From contig NZ_JACBXD010000045.1 of NCBI RefSeq assembly GCF_013870525.1, positions 1-64,000 on the forward strand: a stretch of 64,000 nt of DNA. Direction: 5' to 3'. The position numbers and the translations under genes were made by a program. A model generated the notes under the pieces. It saw only the letters and a program-made list of their open reading frames with translations, did no database searches and was not told where the DNA came from. Positions 9,237 through 17,450 of the stretch are shown in pieces (positions within the stretch are counted from its first letter, which is position 1; each line of letters starts with the position of its first letter). Source of the DNA: Amycolatopsis pittospori. GTDB lineage: Bacteria > Actinomycetota > Actinomycetes > Mycobacteriales > Pseudonocardiaceae.

Positions 9237-10238
9237 ATGACGCGTCGTCTTGCCGAAGTCGCCCGCACGGTCGGGGTCAGCGAAGCCACGGTCAGCCGGG
9301 TCCTCAACGGCCGGTCCGGGGTGTCCGCGAGCACCAGGGCCGCCGTCCTCACCGCGCTGGACGTGATGGGCTACGAACGGCCGACCCAGTTGCGCGGCGA
9401 CCGCGCCCGCCTGGTCGGCCTGGTCCTGCCCGAGCTGCAGAATCCCATCTTCCCCGCCCTGGCCGAGATCATGGGCAACGCCCTCGCCCAGCAGGGTTTC
9501 ACCCCGGTGCTGTGCACCCGCACCGCGGGCGGGGTGTCCGAAGCGGAGTACGTCGAACTGCTGCTGCAACAACAGGTTTCCGGTGTCGTGTTCGCCGGCG
9601 GGCTGTACGCGCAGGCCGACGCGGTGCACTCCCACTACCACCACCTCGCCGAACGTCGCCTGCCGACGGTGCTGATCAACGCCGCCGTCGACCACCTCGG
9701 GCTGCCGCAGATCTCCTGCGACGACGCGGTGGCCGTGGAGCAGGTCGTCGGCCATCTGAGTTCGCTCGGGCACGAGAAGATCGGACTCGTCCTCGGCCCG
9801 ACGGACCACGTGCCTTCACAGCGCAAACTCGAGGCTTTCCGTGCCTACGCCGGAAAACTCGGACTCCCGGTGCTCGACGAACTGGTCGAGCACGGCATGT
9901 TCTCCATCGAGGGCGGACACGCGGCGGCGGCCCGGCTGTACCCACGCGGCGCCACGGCCGTTCTGTGCGCGAGTGACCTGCTGGCCCTCGGCGCGATCCG
10001 CGCCGCGCGACGGCAGGGACTCTCGGTGCCCGACGACATCTCGGTGGTCGGCTACGACGATTCCGCGCTGATGAACTGCATCGACCCGCCCCTGACCACC
10101 ACCCGCCAGCCGATCGAGGCGATGGGCCGCGCCGTGGTGGAACTGCTGGTCAAGCGCATAAACGGGGGCGAGGTGGCGGCCGAGGAACTGCTGTTCGCGC
10201 CCGAACTCGTCGTCCGGGGCTCCACCGCCCGCCGGTAA
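9237..10238 (+). CDS. LacI family repressor of the alpha-glucoside operon
   Basis: 333 residues. The N-terminal helix-turn-helix is at residues 4-25 (LAEVARTVGVSEATVSRVLN), followed by the hinge region and a periplasmic-binding-protein-like sugar domain (NPIFPALAEIMGNAL, VVGYDDSALMNCIDPPLTTT). It sits directly upstream of a sugar ABC importer and a GH13 glucosidase in the same direction. It is separated from them by a strong terminator, so it is expressed from its own promoter. By family knowledge (MalR/AglR of actinobacteria) it should repress the importer until an alpha-glucoside binds. Confidence 0.92.
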   Translation: MTRRLAEVARTVGVSEATVSRVLNGRSGVSASTRAAVLTALDVMGYERPTQLRGDRARLVGLVLPELQNPIFPALAEIMGNALAQQGFTPVLCTRTAGGVSEAEYVELLLQQQVSGVVFAGGLYAQADAVHSHYHHLAERRLPTVLINAAVDHLGLPQISCDDAVAVEQVVGHLSSLGHEKIGLVLGPTDHVPSQRKLEAFRAYAGKLGLPVLDELVEHGMFSIEGGHAAAARLYPRGATAVLCASDLLALGAIRAARRQGLSVPDDISVVGYDDSALMNCIDPPLTTTRQPIEAMGRAVVELLVKRINGGEVAAEELLFAPELVVRGSTARR

Positions 10239-10251
10239 CCCGGCTTTCCGC

Positions 10252-10298
10252 AACCAGGCACCTTCTCGCTCAGGGCGTGTGCGAGAAGGTGCCTGGTT
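10252..10298 (+). terminator. Rho-independent-type hairpin after lacI
   Basis: An 18-bp perfect stem (AACCAGGCACCTTCTCGC at 10252-10269 pairing with 10281-10298) around an 11-nt loop, starting 14 bases after the LacI stop and followed by TTGCG. It isolates the repressor gene from the importer operon. Confidence 0.85.
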
Positions 10299-10324
10299 TG
10301 CGTTCGGCGTTCGTCATTGTCGGT

Positions 10325-10358
10325 AAGTTGCAAGTTCTCATCCAGTTATTGCGTCAAT
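10325..10358. promoter_or_regulatory. Candidate LacI operator(s) before the sugar importer
   Basis: Two symmetric motifs lie upstream of the binding-protein gene: AAGTTGCAAGTT (10325-10336, core TTGCAA) and ATTGCGTCAAT (10348-10358). A TTGCGGTAAAG variant also lies just before the lacI start. MalR/AglR-type sites in actinobacteria contain TTGCAA cores. The assignment is a pattern match only. Confidence 0.35.
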
Positions 10359-10425
10359 CTGGTCTTCACTTTAGAGTGACCGCAATCACGTGACAGCCGT
10401 CGCGATCCCGAGATGAGGCTTGAAG

Positions 10426-11802
10426 ATGAGCAGCACTTGGTCCCCACCCGTGCGCCGCCGGATGTTCTGCCTGCTCCTTGCGGGTGGGCTCACTCTGGGG
10501 GTGGCCGCTTGCGGTTCCGGCACCGGCGACACCGGCGCCGGAGGCAAGGTCAAGATCACCGTCACCGGCCAGCCGCCGACCAGCCAGCCGTTCGAGCGCG
10601 GCGTGTTCGACGCCGATGTCAAGGAGTTCGAGGAGTCCCATCCGGACATCGACATCGAGCCGCACGAAGGGTTCATGGACCCGAAGACCTTCTCCGCCAA
10701 ACTCGCCAGCGGGCAGCTGGAAGACGTCTACTACGTCTACTTCACCGACCCCGCGCAGATCATCGCGCGCCGTCAGGCGGCCGACATCACCGAAGCGGCC
10801 AAAGGCTTGAAGAACGTCAACGACATCAAGCCGGAGCTGCTGGACAACTTCCGCGACTCCAGCGGCAAGCTGTACGGCCTGCCGACGATGAACTACAGCA
10901 TGGGCCTGCTCTACAGCCGCCCGCTGTTCCAGAAGGCCGGGCTCGACCCGAACAAGCCGCCGTCGACCTGGGACGAGGTCCGCGAGGCCGCGAAGAAGAT
11001 CGCCGCGCTGGGCAACGGCACCGTCGGGTACGCCGACTACAGCAAGAACAACCAGGGCGGCTGGCATCTCACCGGCTGGCTCTACTCGATGGGCAGCGAG
11101 GTCGCCCGCAAGGACGGCGACAAGTGGGTCGCCGCGTTCAACAACGACAAGGCCAAGGCCGCCCTGAACCAGCTGCGCGCCATGCGGTGGGACGACGACA
11201 CCATGGGCGCCAAGCAACTTCTCGAAGCACAGGACGTCCAGCGCATGATGGGCGCCGGCCAGCTCGGCATGTACATGGCCGCTCCGGACAACGTGCTGGT
11301 GCTGGTCAAGCAGTTCAACGGCAAATACGAGGACTACGGCGTCGCCGGGATGCCGGGCGGGCAGGGCACGCTGCTCGGCGGCGAGGGCTACATGATCAAC
11401 CCCAAGGCCACGCCGGAGAAGATCAAGGCGGGCCTCGAATGGGTCCGGTGGAAGTACCTCAACCCGGAGCGGTTCGAGAAGCACGTCCAGCAGTACGTCG
11501 ACGGCAAGCAGCCGGTCGGGCTGCCGGCCGAGCCGACGCCGGACATCTGGCAGGGCGCCGTACGCGATCAGCAGCTCGCGCTCAAGGCCAAGCACGCCAA
11601 CGTCCCGGCCGAGAACTTCAAGTCCTATGTGGACGCCAGCTCCAGCATCAAGGGCAGCATCGAACCGCCGAACGCGCAGCAGGTCTACGCGATCCTCGAC
11701 AGCGTGATGCAGGCGGTGCTCACCGATCGGAACGTGAACATCGATCAGCAGCTTTCGTCGGCCGAGTCGAAGGTCAACAGTGTCCTCGCCCAAGTCAAGT
11801 AG
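10426..11802 (+). CDS. Sugar ABC transporter binding lipoprotein
   Basis: 458 residues, family 1 extracellular solute-binding protein (MalE/AglE type). Signal peptide with lipobox VAAC; mature protein anchored by lipid. Typical phrases are GKLYGLPTMNYSMGLLYSRP, PPSTWDEVREAAKKIA and GAGQLGMYMAAPDNVLVLVK. ATG at 10426 is chosen over TTG at 10420 because GAGG is better spaced. It feeds the two permeases downstream. Location next to a GH13 alpha-glucosidase suggests a maltose, trehalose or other alpha-glucoside ligand. No ATPase gene is present; actinobacteria usually share MsiK. Confidence 0.92.
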   Translation: MSSTWSPPVRRRMFCLLLAGGLTLGVAACGSGTGDTGAGGKVKITVTGQPPTSQPFERGVFDADVKEFEESHPDIDIEPHEGFMDPKTFSAKLASGQLEDVYYVYFTDPAQIIARRQAADITEAAKGLKNVNDIKPELLDNFRDSSGKLYGLPTMNYSMGLLYSRPLFQKAGLDPNKPPSTWDEVREAAKKIAALGNGTVGYADYSKNNQGGWHLTGWLYSMGSEVARKDGDKWVAAFNNDKAKAALNQLRAMRWDDDTMGAKQLLEAQDVQRMMGAGQLGMYMAAPDNVLVLVKQFNGKYEDYGVAGMPGGQGTLLGGEGYMINPKATPEKIKAGLEWVRWKYLNPERFEKHVQQYVDGKQPVGLPAEPTPDIWQGAVRDQQLALKAKHANVPAENFKSYVDASSSIKGSIEPPNAQQVYAILDSVMQAVLTDRNVNIDQQLSSAESKVNSVLAQVK

Positions 11803-12754
11803 CGTCCTCGACTGGCCCGCGACCTCGTCGTCGCGGGCCGGTCGCCCGGTCGCGTCCGCGGCCGAACGCCGCCGGATCCGGTTGCGCCGCAAGCTCAAGG
11901 AGAACCTCACCGCGTACGGCCTGTTGTGCGCCGCGCTCGTGGTCTTCGCCCTGTTCTCCTGGTACCCGATCGTGCGCGGGGTACTGCTGAGCTTCCAGCA
12001 GGTCGACTTCGTCAACCCGGCCACGTGGGTCGGCTTCGACAACTTCACCCGGCTCTTCGACGACCCACTGTTCGGCGTCGCCTGGCGCAACACCCTGCTG
12101 TTCACCGGACTGGCGTTGGTCTTCGGCTTCGTGGTCCCGTTCCTGACCGCGGTGCTGCTCAACGAACTCAGGCACGCCAAGGCGTTCTTCCGGCTCGCCG
12201 TCTACCTGCCGGTGATGTTGCCACCGGTGGTCACCGCCCTGATGTGGAAGTGGTTCTACGACCCAGGTTCCGGCCTGTTCAACTCGGCGCTCGGCGCGGT
12301 CGGCCTGTCCGGCGGGCAATGGCTCGACTCCAGTGACACCTCGATGCTCTCGCTCGTCTTCGTGTCCACGTGGGCGAACATGGGGAGCACGACGCTGATC
12401 TACCTGGCGGCTCTCGGCACGATCCCCGGCGAGCTCTACGAAGCCGCGGAACTCGACGGCGCCGGGCTGTGGAAACGCCTGATCCACGTCACCCTGCCGC
12501 AGACCCGCTTCGTGCTGCTGGTGCTCCTGCTGCTGCAGGTCGTCGCGACCATGCAGGTGTTCACCGAGCCGTACGTGATGACCGGCGGCGGACCGGACGA
12601 CTCCACCGTCACCGTGCTCCTGCTGCTGTACCGCTACGCCTTCGTCTACAACGACTTCGGTTCGGCCAGCGCGCTGAGCCTGCTGTTGTTCGTCGCGCTC
12701 GGTGTGTTCTCCGCGCTGTACGTGCGCCTGACCAGGAAGGCGGATCAGTCATGA
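11780..12754 (+). CDS. Sugar ABC permease, MalF type
   Basis: 324 residues, starting at GTG 11780 inside the end of the binding-protein gene (23-bp overlap, with GAAGG upstream). It has about six membrane helices and the EAA cytoplasmic loop (EAAELDGAGLWKRLIHVTLPQ), which contacts the ATPase. An N-terminal cytoplasmic tail is Ser/Arg-rich. It pairs with the next gene to form the transmembrane channel. Confidence 0.93.
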   Translation: MSSPKSSSVLDWPATSSSRAGRPVASAAERRRIRLRRKLKENLTAYGLLCAALVVFALFSWYPIVRGVLLSFQQVDFVNPATWVGFDNFTRLFDDPLFGVAWRNTLLFTGLALVFGFVVPFLTAVLLNELRHAKAFFRLAVYLPVMLPPVVTALMWKWFYDPGSGLFNSALGAVGLSGGQWLDSSDTSMLSLVFVSTWANMGSTTLIYLAALGTIPGELYEAAELDGAGLWKRLIHVTLPQTRFVLLVLLLLQVVATMQVFTEPYVMTGGGPDDSTVTVLLLLYRYAFVYNDFGSASALSLLLFVALGVFSALYVRLTRKADQS

Positions 12755-13620
12755 GGACGCTGGTCTCCCCCGGCGCGCTCCGCAGCCGCCGCGGCAGGAT
12801 CGGGTACGCCGTCGTCTTCGGCTGCACGCTGCTGCTGTTCATCCTCGCGTTCCTGTTCCCGCTGTACTGGGCCGTGACGGGTGCGATGAAGTCGCCGCAG
12901 GAACTGGCGCGGACACCGGCGACGTTCATCCCGGCCGAATGGCATCCGGAGACCTTCGCCGATGCCTGGGATCAGCTGAGTCTCGGCAAGTACTTCCTCA
13001 ACACGATCATCGTCGCCGGGGGTGCTTGGCTGGCCCAGCTGGCCATCGACGTTCCCGCGGCGTTCGCGTTGTCGAAGCTGCGGCCGAAGTTCGGCAACGT
13101 CGTCCTGGGGCTGATGCTGGCGACACTGATGTTGCCGGCGGCCGCGCTGCTGGTGCCGACCTACGTGACGATCACCGATCTGCCGCTCCTGCACGTCAAC
13201 CTGATCAACTCACCGGCGGCGGTCTGGCTGCCCGCCGCCGCCAACGCGTTCAACATCTATCTGCTGAAACGGTTCTTCGACCAGATCCCGGACGAGCTGC
13301 TCGAAGCCGCGCGGCTCGACGGCGCCGGGCCGGTGCGCACGCTGTGGCGGATCATCCTGCCGATCTCGCGGCCGATCCTCGCCGTGGTCTCGATCCTCGC
13401 GGTGGTGGCCGCGTGGAAGGACTTCATCTGGCCGCTGCTGGTGTTCCCGGACACCGAAAAGCAGACGCTTTCGGTGATGCTGCAACGCGTGGCCATCGAC
13501 ATGCCGCTGAACGTGCTCGTCGCCGGCATGGTGCTGGCCAGCCTGCCGATGGTGGCGCTGTTCCTGGCGTTCCAGCGGCACATCCTCGCCGGGCTCACCG
13601 CCGGCGGAGTCAAAGGCTGA
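12751..13620 (+). CDS. Sugar ABC permease, MalG type
   Basis: 289 residues; ATG at 12751 overlaps the previous stop by four bases. About six helices and the EAA loop EAARLDGAGPVRTLWRIILP are present, with the usual C-terminus QRHILAGLTAGGVKG. It is the partner of the preceding permease. An open frame continues far upstream on the same strand, but that part lies inside the first permease in another frame and is not coding. Confidence 0.93.
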   Translation: MRTLVSPGALRSRRGRIGYAVVFGCTLLLFILAFLFPLYWAVTGAMKSPQELARTPATFIPAEWHPETFADAWDQLSLGKYFLNTIIVAGGAWLAQLAIDVPAAFALSKLRPKFGNVVLGLMLATLMLPAAALLVPTYVTITDLPLLHVNLINSPAAVWLPAAANAFNIYLLKRFFDQIPDELLEAARLDGAGPVRTLWRIILPISRPILAVVSILAVVAAWKDFIWPLLVFPDTEKQTLSVMLQRVAIDMPLNVLVAGMVLASLPMVALFLAFQRHILAGLTAGGVKG

Positions 13621-13666
13621 ATCTCGCCGCATTCGGGGTTTCCACAACGATTGAGGAGGACACTTC

Positions 13667-15265
13667 GTGACCGCATTGGGGCAGTCCGCCGGATGGTGGC
13701 GGAGCGCGGCGATCTACCAGGTCTACATCCGCAGTTTCGCCGACGGGAACGGCGACGGCGTCGGCGATCTCGCCGGGGTCCGCGCGCGGCTGGACTACCT
13801 GGCGGAACTGGGGATCGACGCGATCTGGTTCACCCCGTGGTATCCGTCGCCGATGGACGACGGCGGCTACGACGTCGCCGACTTCCGGGAGATCGACCCG
13901 CTCTTCGGCACACTCGCCGAGGCGGAGGACCTGATCACCGCCGCCCACGCGCGCGGCATCCGCGTGATCATCGACATCGTGCCGAACCACTGCTCCGACG
14001 AGCACCGCTGGTTCCAGGAGGCGCTGGCGGCCGAACCGGGATCGCCCGAGCGGCGACGGTTCTGGTTCCGCCCCGGCCGCGGACCGGACGGCTCCGAGCC
14101 GCCGAACAACTGGAAGTCGCGTTTCGGTGGTTCCGCCTGGACGCGGGTGCCCGACGGCGAGTGGTACCTGCACCTCTACAGCTCGCGGCAGCCGGACTTC
14201 AACTGGGACAACCAGGACATCCGCGCGGATTTCGAGGACGTGCTGCGGTTCTGGTTCGACCGCGGTGTCGACGGGTTCCGGATCGACGTCGCCGACGGGC
14301 TGGTCAAGGACCCGAGGCTGCCCGACGTCGACCCTGGCGACGAGACCCCGTTCTCGGATCAGGAGGGGCTGCACGAGATCTACCGGTCGTGGCGCAAGAT
14401 CGCCGACAGCTACCCGGGAGACCGGGTCCTGGTCGGCGAGATGTGGCTGCCGGACATGTCCCGCGCCGCCCGTTATCTCCGTCGCGACGAACTGCACGCG
14501 GCGTTCAACTTCGACTTCCTGGTGTGCCCGTGGGATTTCTCGCGGTTCCGGGATGTCATCGAGCGGACGCTGACGGCGCACAAGGAGGTCGACGCTCCCG
14601 CGGCCTGGGTACTGTCGAACCACGACGTCACCAGGCATGTCACCCGCTACGGCCGTGAGGGCGACACCGGCTTCGCGTTCGCGGACCGGCTGCACGGAAC
14701 GCCGGTGGATCGCGAACTAGGCACCCGCCGGGCACGGGCGGCGGCGCTGCTGACCCTCGCGCTGCCCGGTGGTCTGTACGTCTACCAGGGCGAAGAGCTC
14801 GGCCTGTGGGAGATCGAGGACATCCCGGACGGGCTCCGGCAGGACCCCGTGTGGGCGCGGACGAACGGTGCCGACCCCGGTCGCGACGGCTGCCGGGTGC
14901 CGCTCCCCTGGTCCGGCGACGCCCCGCCGTTCGGCTTCGGCGCGGGCGGGACCTGGCTGCCCCAGCCCGCGGAGTGGCGCTCCAGCACGGCGGAGGCGCA
15001 GGCGGCCGATCCGGCGTCGATGCTCCGGCTGTACCGCGAGGGCCTGCGCCTGCGAGGCGACCATCCCGCGCTCGGCCCGGGTGAGTTGGAGTGGCTTTCG
15101 CTCGGTGACGGCGTTCTCGCGTTCACCCGGGAGCCGGGGTTCACCTTCGTGCTGAACTTCTCGGCGTCGCCGGTCTCCTTGCCACCGCACAGTGAAGTGC
15201 TGCTGGCCAGTGGCCCGCTCGACGGCGATCTGCCGACGGATACGGCGGTATGGCTGCGCGCCTGA
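13667..15265 (+). CDS. GH13 alpha-glucosidase
   Basis: 532 residues, no signal peptide, so it acts in the cytoplasm on imported oligosaccharide. GH13 catalytic residues are visible: nucleophile Asp207 in DGFRIDVAD, acid/base Glu258 in VGEMW and the transition-state Asp320 in LSNHD. The (beta/alpha)8 opening WWRSAAIYQVYIRSFADGNG and VPNHCSDEH at 105-113 fit oligo-1,6-glucosidase/AglA-type enzymes. GAGGAGG precedes the GTG start. It is the last gene of the importer operon and would hydrolyse alpha-glucosides to glucose. Confidence 0.93.
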   Translation: MTALGQSAGWWRSAAIYQVYIRSFADGNGDGVGDLAGVRARLDYLAELGIDAIWFTPWYPSPMDDGGYDVADFREIDPLFGTLAEAEDLITAAHARGIRVIIDIVPNHCSDEHRWFQEALAAEPGSPERRRFWFRPGRGPDGSEPPNNWKSRFGGSAWTRVPDGEWYLHLYSSRQPDFNWDNQDIRADFEDVLRFWFDRGVDGFRIDVADGLVKDPRLPDVDPGDETPFSDQEGLHEIYRSWRKIADSYPGDRVLVGEMWLPDMSRAARYLRRDELHAAFNFDFLVCPWDFSRFRDVIERTLTAHKEVDAPAAWVLSNHDVTRHVTRYGREGDTGFAFADRLHGTPVDRELGTRRARAAALLTLALPGGLYVYQGEELGLWEIEDIPDGLRQDPVWARTNGADPGRDGCRVPLPWSGDAPPFGFGAGGTWLPQPAEWRSSTAEAQAADPASMLRLYREGLRLRGDHPALGPGELEWLSLGDGVLAFTREPGFTFVLNFSASPVSLPPHSEVLLASGPLDGDLPTDTAVWLRA

Positions 15266-16825
15266 TCACCGCGGGGTCGTGACCCGGGCGATCCGGTGGT
15301 GCATCCGTGCGCGACCGGCCGGGTCACGCCAGCGGAGGTGTCTGTCGAGCACCTCACGGAGTACGCCGTCGAGGACCAAGCCATGCGTGGACGCCTCGAC
15401 GCAGGGATGGCCGCGGAGCCAGTCGAACAGCTCCGTAGGCCGTCCTCCCGGCAGCACCGCGCGGAGGAGTTCTTCGGTGGTGTGACGGGCCTGCGCGCAG
15501 ACGTACAGCGCCCACCGATGTGCCTCCGACGGCGGGTTTCCCGCCAGGTGCGTGTACACGGTGTCGATCACGTAGCGTGCGGCGTCGTCTCGCGGCGACC
15601 TGCTGACCTCCGCGGCCAGTGACAAGGCGAACGGATTGCCCGCCGCGAAGTCCACAATGGACTTCATGAGGCCGGGATCGGTCCTGCGTGCTTCGAGCAG
15701 CGCCACGGACTCGTTGGTGCTCAAGGGTTCGAGCCGGCGGTGCCTGATCTTCCCCGACCATTCCGGATCGACGAGCCAGGTGGCGTCGGGTCCGGTCCGG
15801 CTCGCGATCACCACGATCCCGGCCTCGGGCGAACGACGGAGAAGGTACGGATCGGTGAAGTCGTCGAGCAGCAGGACGGTCTTACCCGACGTTTCGGCGT
15901 CCTCGGCCAACTTCCGCAGCAGCGTCGTCTTCCCGATCCCGGGCGGGCCGCTGAAGAACAGCACTTCGACGCCATCAGGATCCCTCGCGAGCAGACTCCG
16001 GAACTCGGCGCGCTCGCGTTCCCGCCCGACGAACAGCGCGTCCGGCTTCAGGGCGACGGGCGCCTGTTCGTCTTCGGCGCGGAGGACCTTCTCGTGGATC
16101 GCCCGCAGTTTCGGCCCCGGCAGGACGCCGAGTTCCTCGTCGAAGAGGGCGTGGACCGTCCGGTAGAGCTCAAGCGCCTCCGCCCGCCTCCCACTGCGCT
16201 GGAGGGCGAGCAGGTAGATCTCGTAAAGCGGTTCTTCGAGGCGGTTTCGCTCGATGAGCAGAGGCAGCTCGGCGACCACTTCGGCGTGTTCCCCGAGCTC
16301 CAGCCTCAGCCGGAGCAGTTCCTGGGTAGCGGTCAGCCTCAGTCGTTCCAGACGTGAGCGCTCGTGTTCGGCGGCCTCGCCGGGGACGCCGGCCAATGCG
16401 GTGCCTGTCCAGAGACCGAGCGCCCTCTCCAGCAGTTTCGCCGCCATTGCCGCGGTGCGACTCTGGCGGGCGCTTTCGACCAGCCGGGCGAATTCCGTGG
16501 CGTCCACTTCGAACGATTCGGGCTCCAGTTTGTAGCCGCCGGACTGGGAGATGATCGCCGATCCCAGGCCCTGCAATGAAAGAAGCCGCCGGAGGCGGGA
16601 GATGTAGGTGCGGATGACGGCCTCGCCGGTGGCGGGCGCCCGCTCACCCCAGAGGCCATCGATCAGCTCGCTGGTCCGGACGAAACTGCCGGCGTTGGCC
16701 AGCAACGACGTCAGGACGGCCTGCTGCTGCGGCGAGCCGAGATCCAGCCGGGTGCCGCCACTCGTGAAGCCGGGCGGGCCGAGCACGGTGAAGCGGTACC
16801 GGACTTCGTGCGGCGCGAGGGACAT
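15266..16825 (-). CDS. SARP-type regulator with NTPase domain
   Basis: 519 residues from ATG 16825. The N-terminal OmpR-like winged helix (FTVLGPPGF to about residue 100, including ELIDGLWGERAPATGEAVIR) is followed by the BTAD helical repeat domain, then an NB-ARC-like ATPase with P-loop GPPGIGKTT and a Walker B-like VLLLDDF. It is shorter than the big AfsR-type proteins because the C-terminal repeats are absent. SARPs often activate antibiotic clusters, but no biosynthetic genes are adjacent here. The stop is directly back-to-back with the GH13 stop. A 52-nt palindrome separates it from ohr. Confidence 0.88.
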   Translation of the reverse strand: MSLAPHEVRYRFTVLGPPGFTSGGTRLDLGSPQQQAVLTSLLANAGSFVRTSELIDGLWGERAPATGEAVIRTYISRLRRLLSLQGLGSAIISQSGGYKLEPESFEVDATEFARLVESARQSRTAAMAAKLLERALGLWTGTALAGVPGEAAEHERSRLERLRLTATQELLRLRLELGEHAEVVAELPLLIERNRLEEPLYEIYLLALQRSGRRAEALELYRTVHALFDEELGVLPGPKLRAIHEKVLRAEDEQAPVALKPDALFVGRERERAEFRSLLARDPDGVEVLFFSGPPGIGKTTLLRKLAEDAETSGKTVLLLDDFTDPYLLRRSPEAGIVVIASRTGPDATWLVDPEWSGKIRHRRLEPLSTNESVALLEARRTDPGLMKSIVDFAAGNPFALSLAAEVSRSPRDDAARYVIDTVYTHLAGNPPSEAHRWALYVCAQARHTTEELLRAVLPGGRPTELFDWLRGHPCVEASTHGLVLDGVLREVLDRHLRWRDPAGRARMHHRIARVTTPR

Positions 16826-16868
16826 GACCGGAAGGTAGGTCGGCCGGGACGGCGGCCGCGACCGTCGG

Positions 16869-16920
16869 ATGACGTCAGTCGCGTACGTCGCCCAGGGGCG
16901 ACGTACGTAAGTGACGTCAT
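16869..16920. promoter_or_regulatory. 52-nt imperfect palindrome between SARP and ohr
   Basis: Two 25-nt arms (16869-16893 and 16896-16920) separated by AG match at 21 of 25 positions. Each arm carries the octamer TGACGTCA (16870-16877 and 16912-16919) and CGTACGTCGCCC or its complement. The element fills the middle of the 138-bp divergent promoter region, so it is placed to control both genes. It could be a regulator binding array or a cruciform. Confidence 0.75.
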
Positions 16921-16963
16921 GCGACAGTCGCCGCCGCGGCCGGTCGGTTTCTAGGTTTGCGAC

Positions 16964-17395
16964 ATGTCTGAAACCACGTATACCGCCGTCGCCACTTCGA
17001 CCGCGGAGGGCCGCAACGGAGGCCGCGCCACCTCCGACGACGGCGTGCTCGACGTCAGCCTCGCCGTGCCGAAGGCCTTCGGCGGTGCCGGCAACGGCAC
17101 GAACCCCGAGCAGCTGTTCGCCGCCGGCTGGGCGTCCTGCTTCGTCGGCGCCGTCCGCCGCGTCGCGGGTGTGAAGAAGGTGCCGCTGAACGACCTCGCC
17201 GTCGTCGCCGAGGTGACCCTGCACCACGACACCGACGCCGGTGAGTTCCACCTGAGCGCCGTCCTGCACCTGGAGGCGTCCGGCATCGATCAGGCCACCG
17301 CCGACGAACTGGTCCAGGGCGCGCACCAGGTGTGCCCCTACTCGAAGGCGACGAGGGGGAACATCGAGGTCAAGCTGGACGCGACCGTCGCGTGA
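16964..17395 (+). CDS. ohr: Organic hydroperoxide resistance protein (Ohr/OsmC family)
   Basis: 143 residues with the full Ohr pattern. Peroxidatic Cys59 (WASCF) and resolving Cys124 (HQVCPYS), the conserved GGRATSDDGVLDVSLAVPK segment and NGTNPEQLFAAGWA are visible. It reduces fatty-acid and other organic hydroperoxides using the two Cys and lipoyl-type thiols in the cytoplasm. No OhrR (MarR) gene is adjacent. Instead it is divergent from a SARP regulator across a large palindrome, which is unusual for ohr. Confidence 0.95.
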   Translation: MSETTYTAVATSTAEGRNGGRATSDDGVLDVSLAVPKAFGGAGNGTNPEQLFAAGWASCFVGAVRRVAGVKKVPLNDLAVVAEVTLHHDTDAGEFHLSAVLHLEASGIDQATADELVQGAHQVCPYSKATRGNIEVKLDATVA

Positions 17396-17402
17396 CCGTC
17401 GG

Positions 17403-17450
17403 GGTCGTGAGTGATCCGGGTCGTTCTAACGACCCAAATCACTCACGACC
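17403..17450. repeat. 48-nt palindromic repeat, copy 2, overlapping a gene end
   Basis: Two 23-nt arms around CT, 21 of 23 positions paired, beginning GGTCGTGAGTG and ending CACTCACGACC, with AACGACC in the core. The right half is inside the luxR-type gene on the minus strand: the element encodes its final residues VVSDLGR and the TAG stop (17426-17428). The ohr stop lies 8 bases upstream, so it also separates convergent genes. Confidence 0.9.

Noticed and set aside
10366-12180. A 604-codon minus-strand open frame
   Set aside because: Mirror of the binding protein and permease genes; composition not protein-like.
15266-17395. Antibiotic gene cluster suggested by the SARP regulator
   Set aside because: No synthase, tailoring or resistance genes lie in the neighbouring 10 kb on either side.
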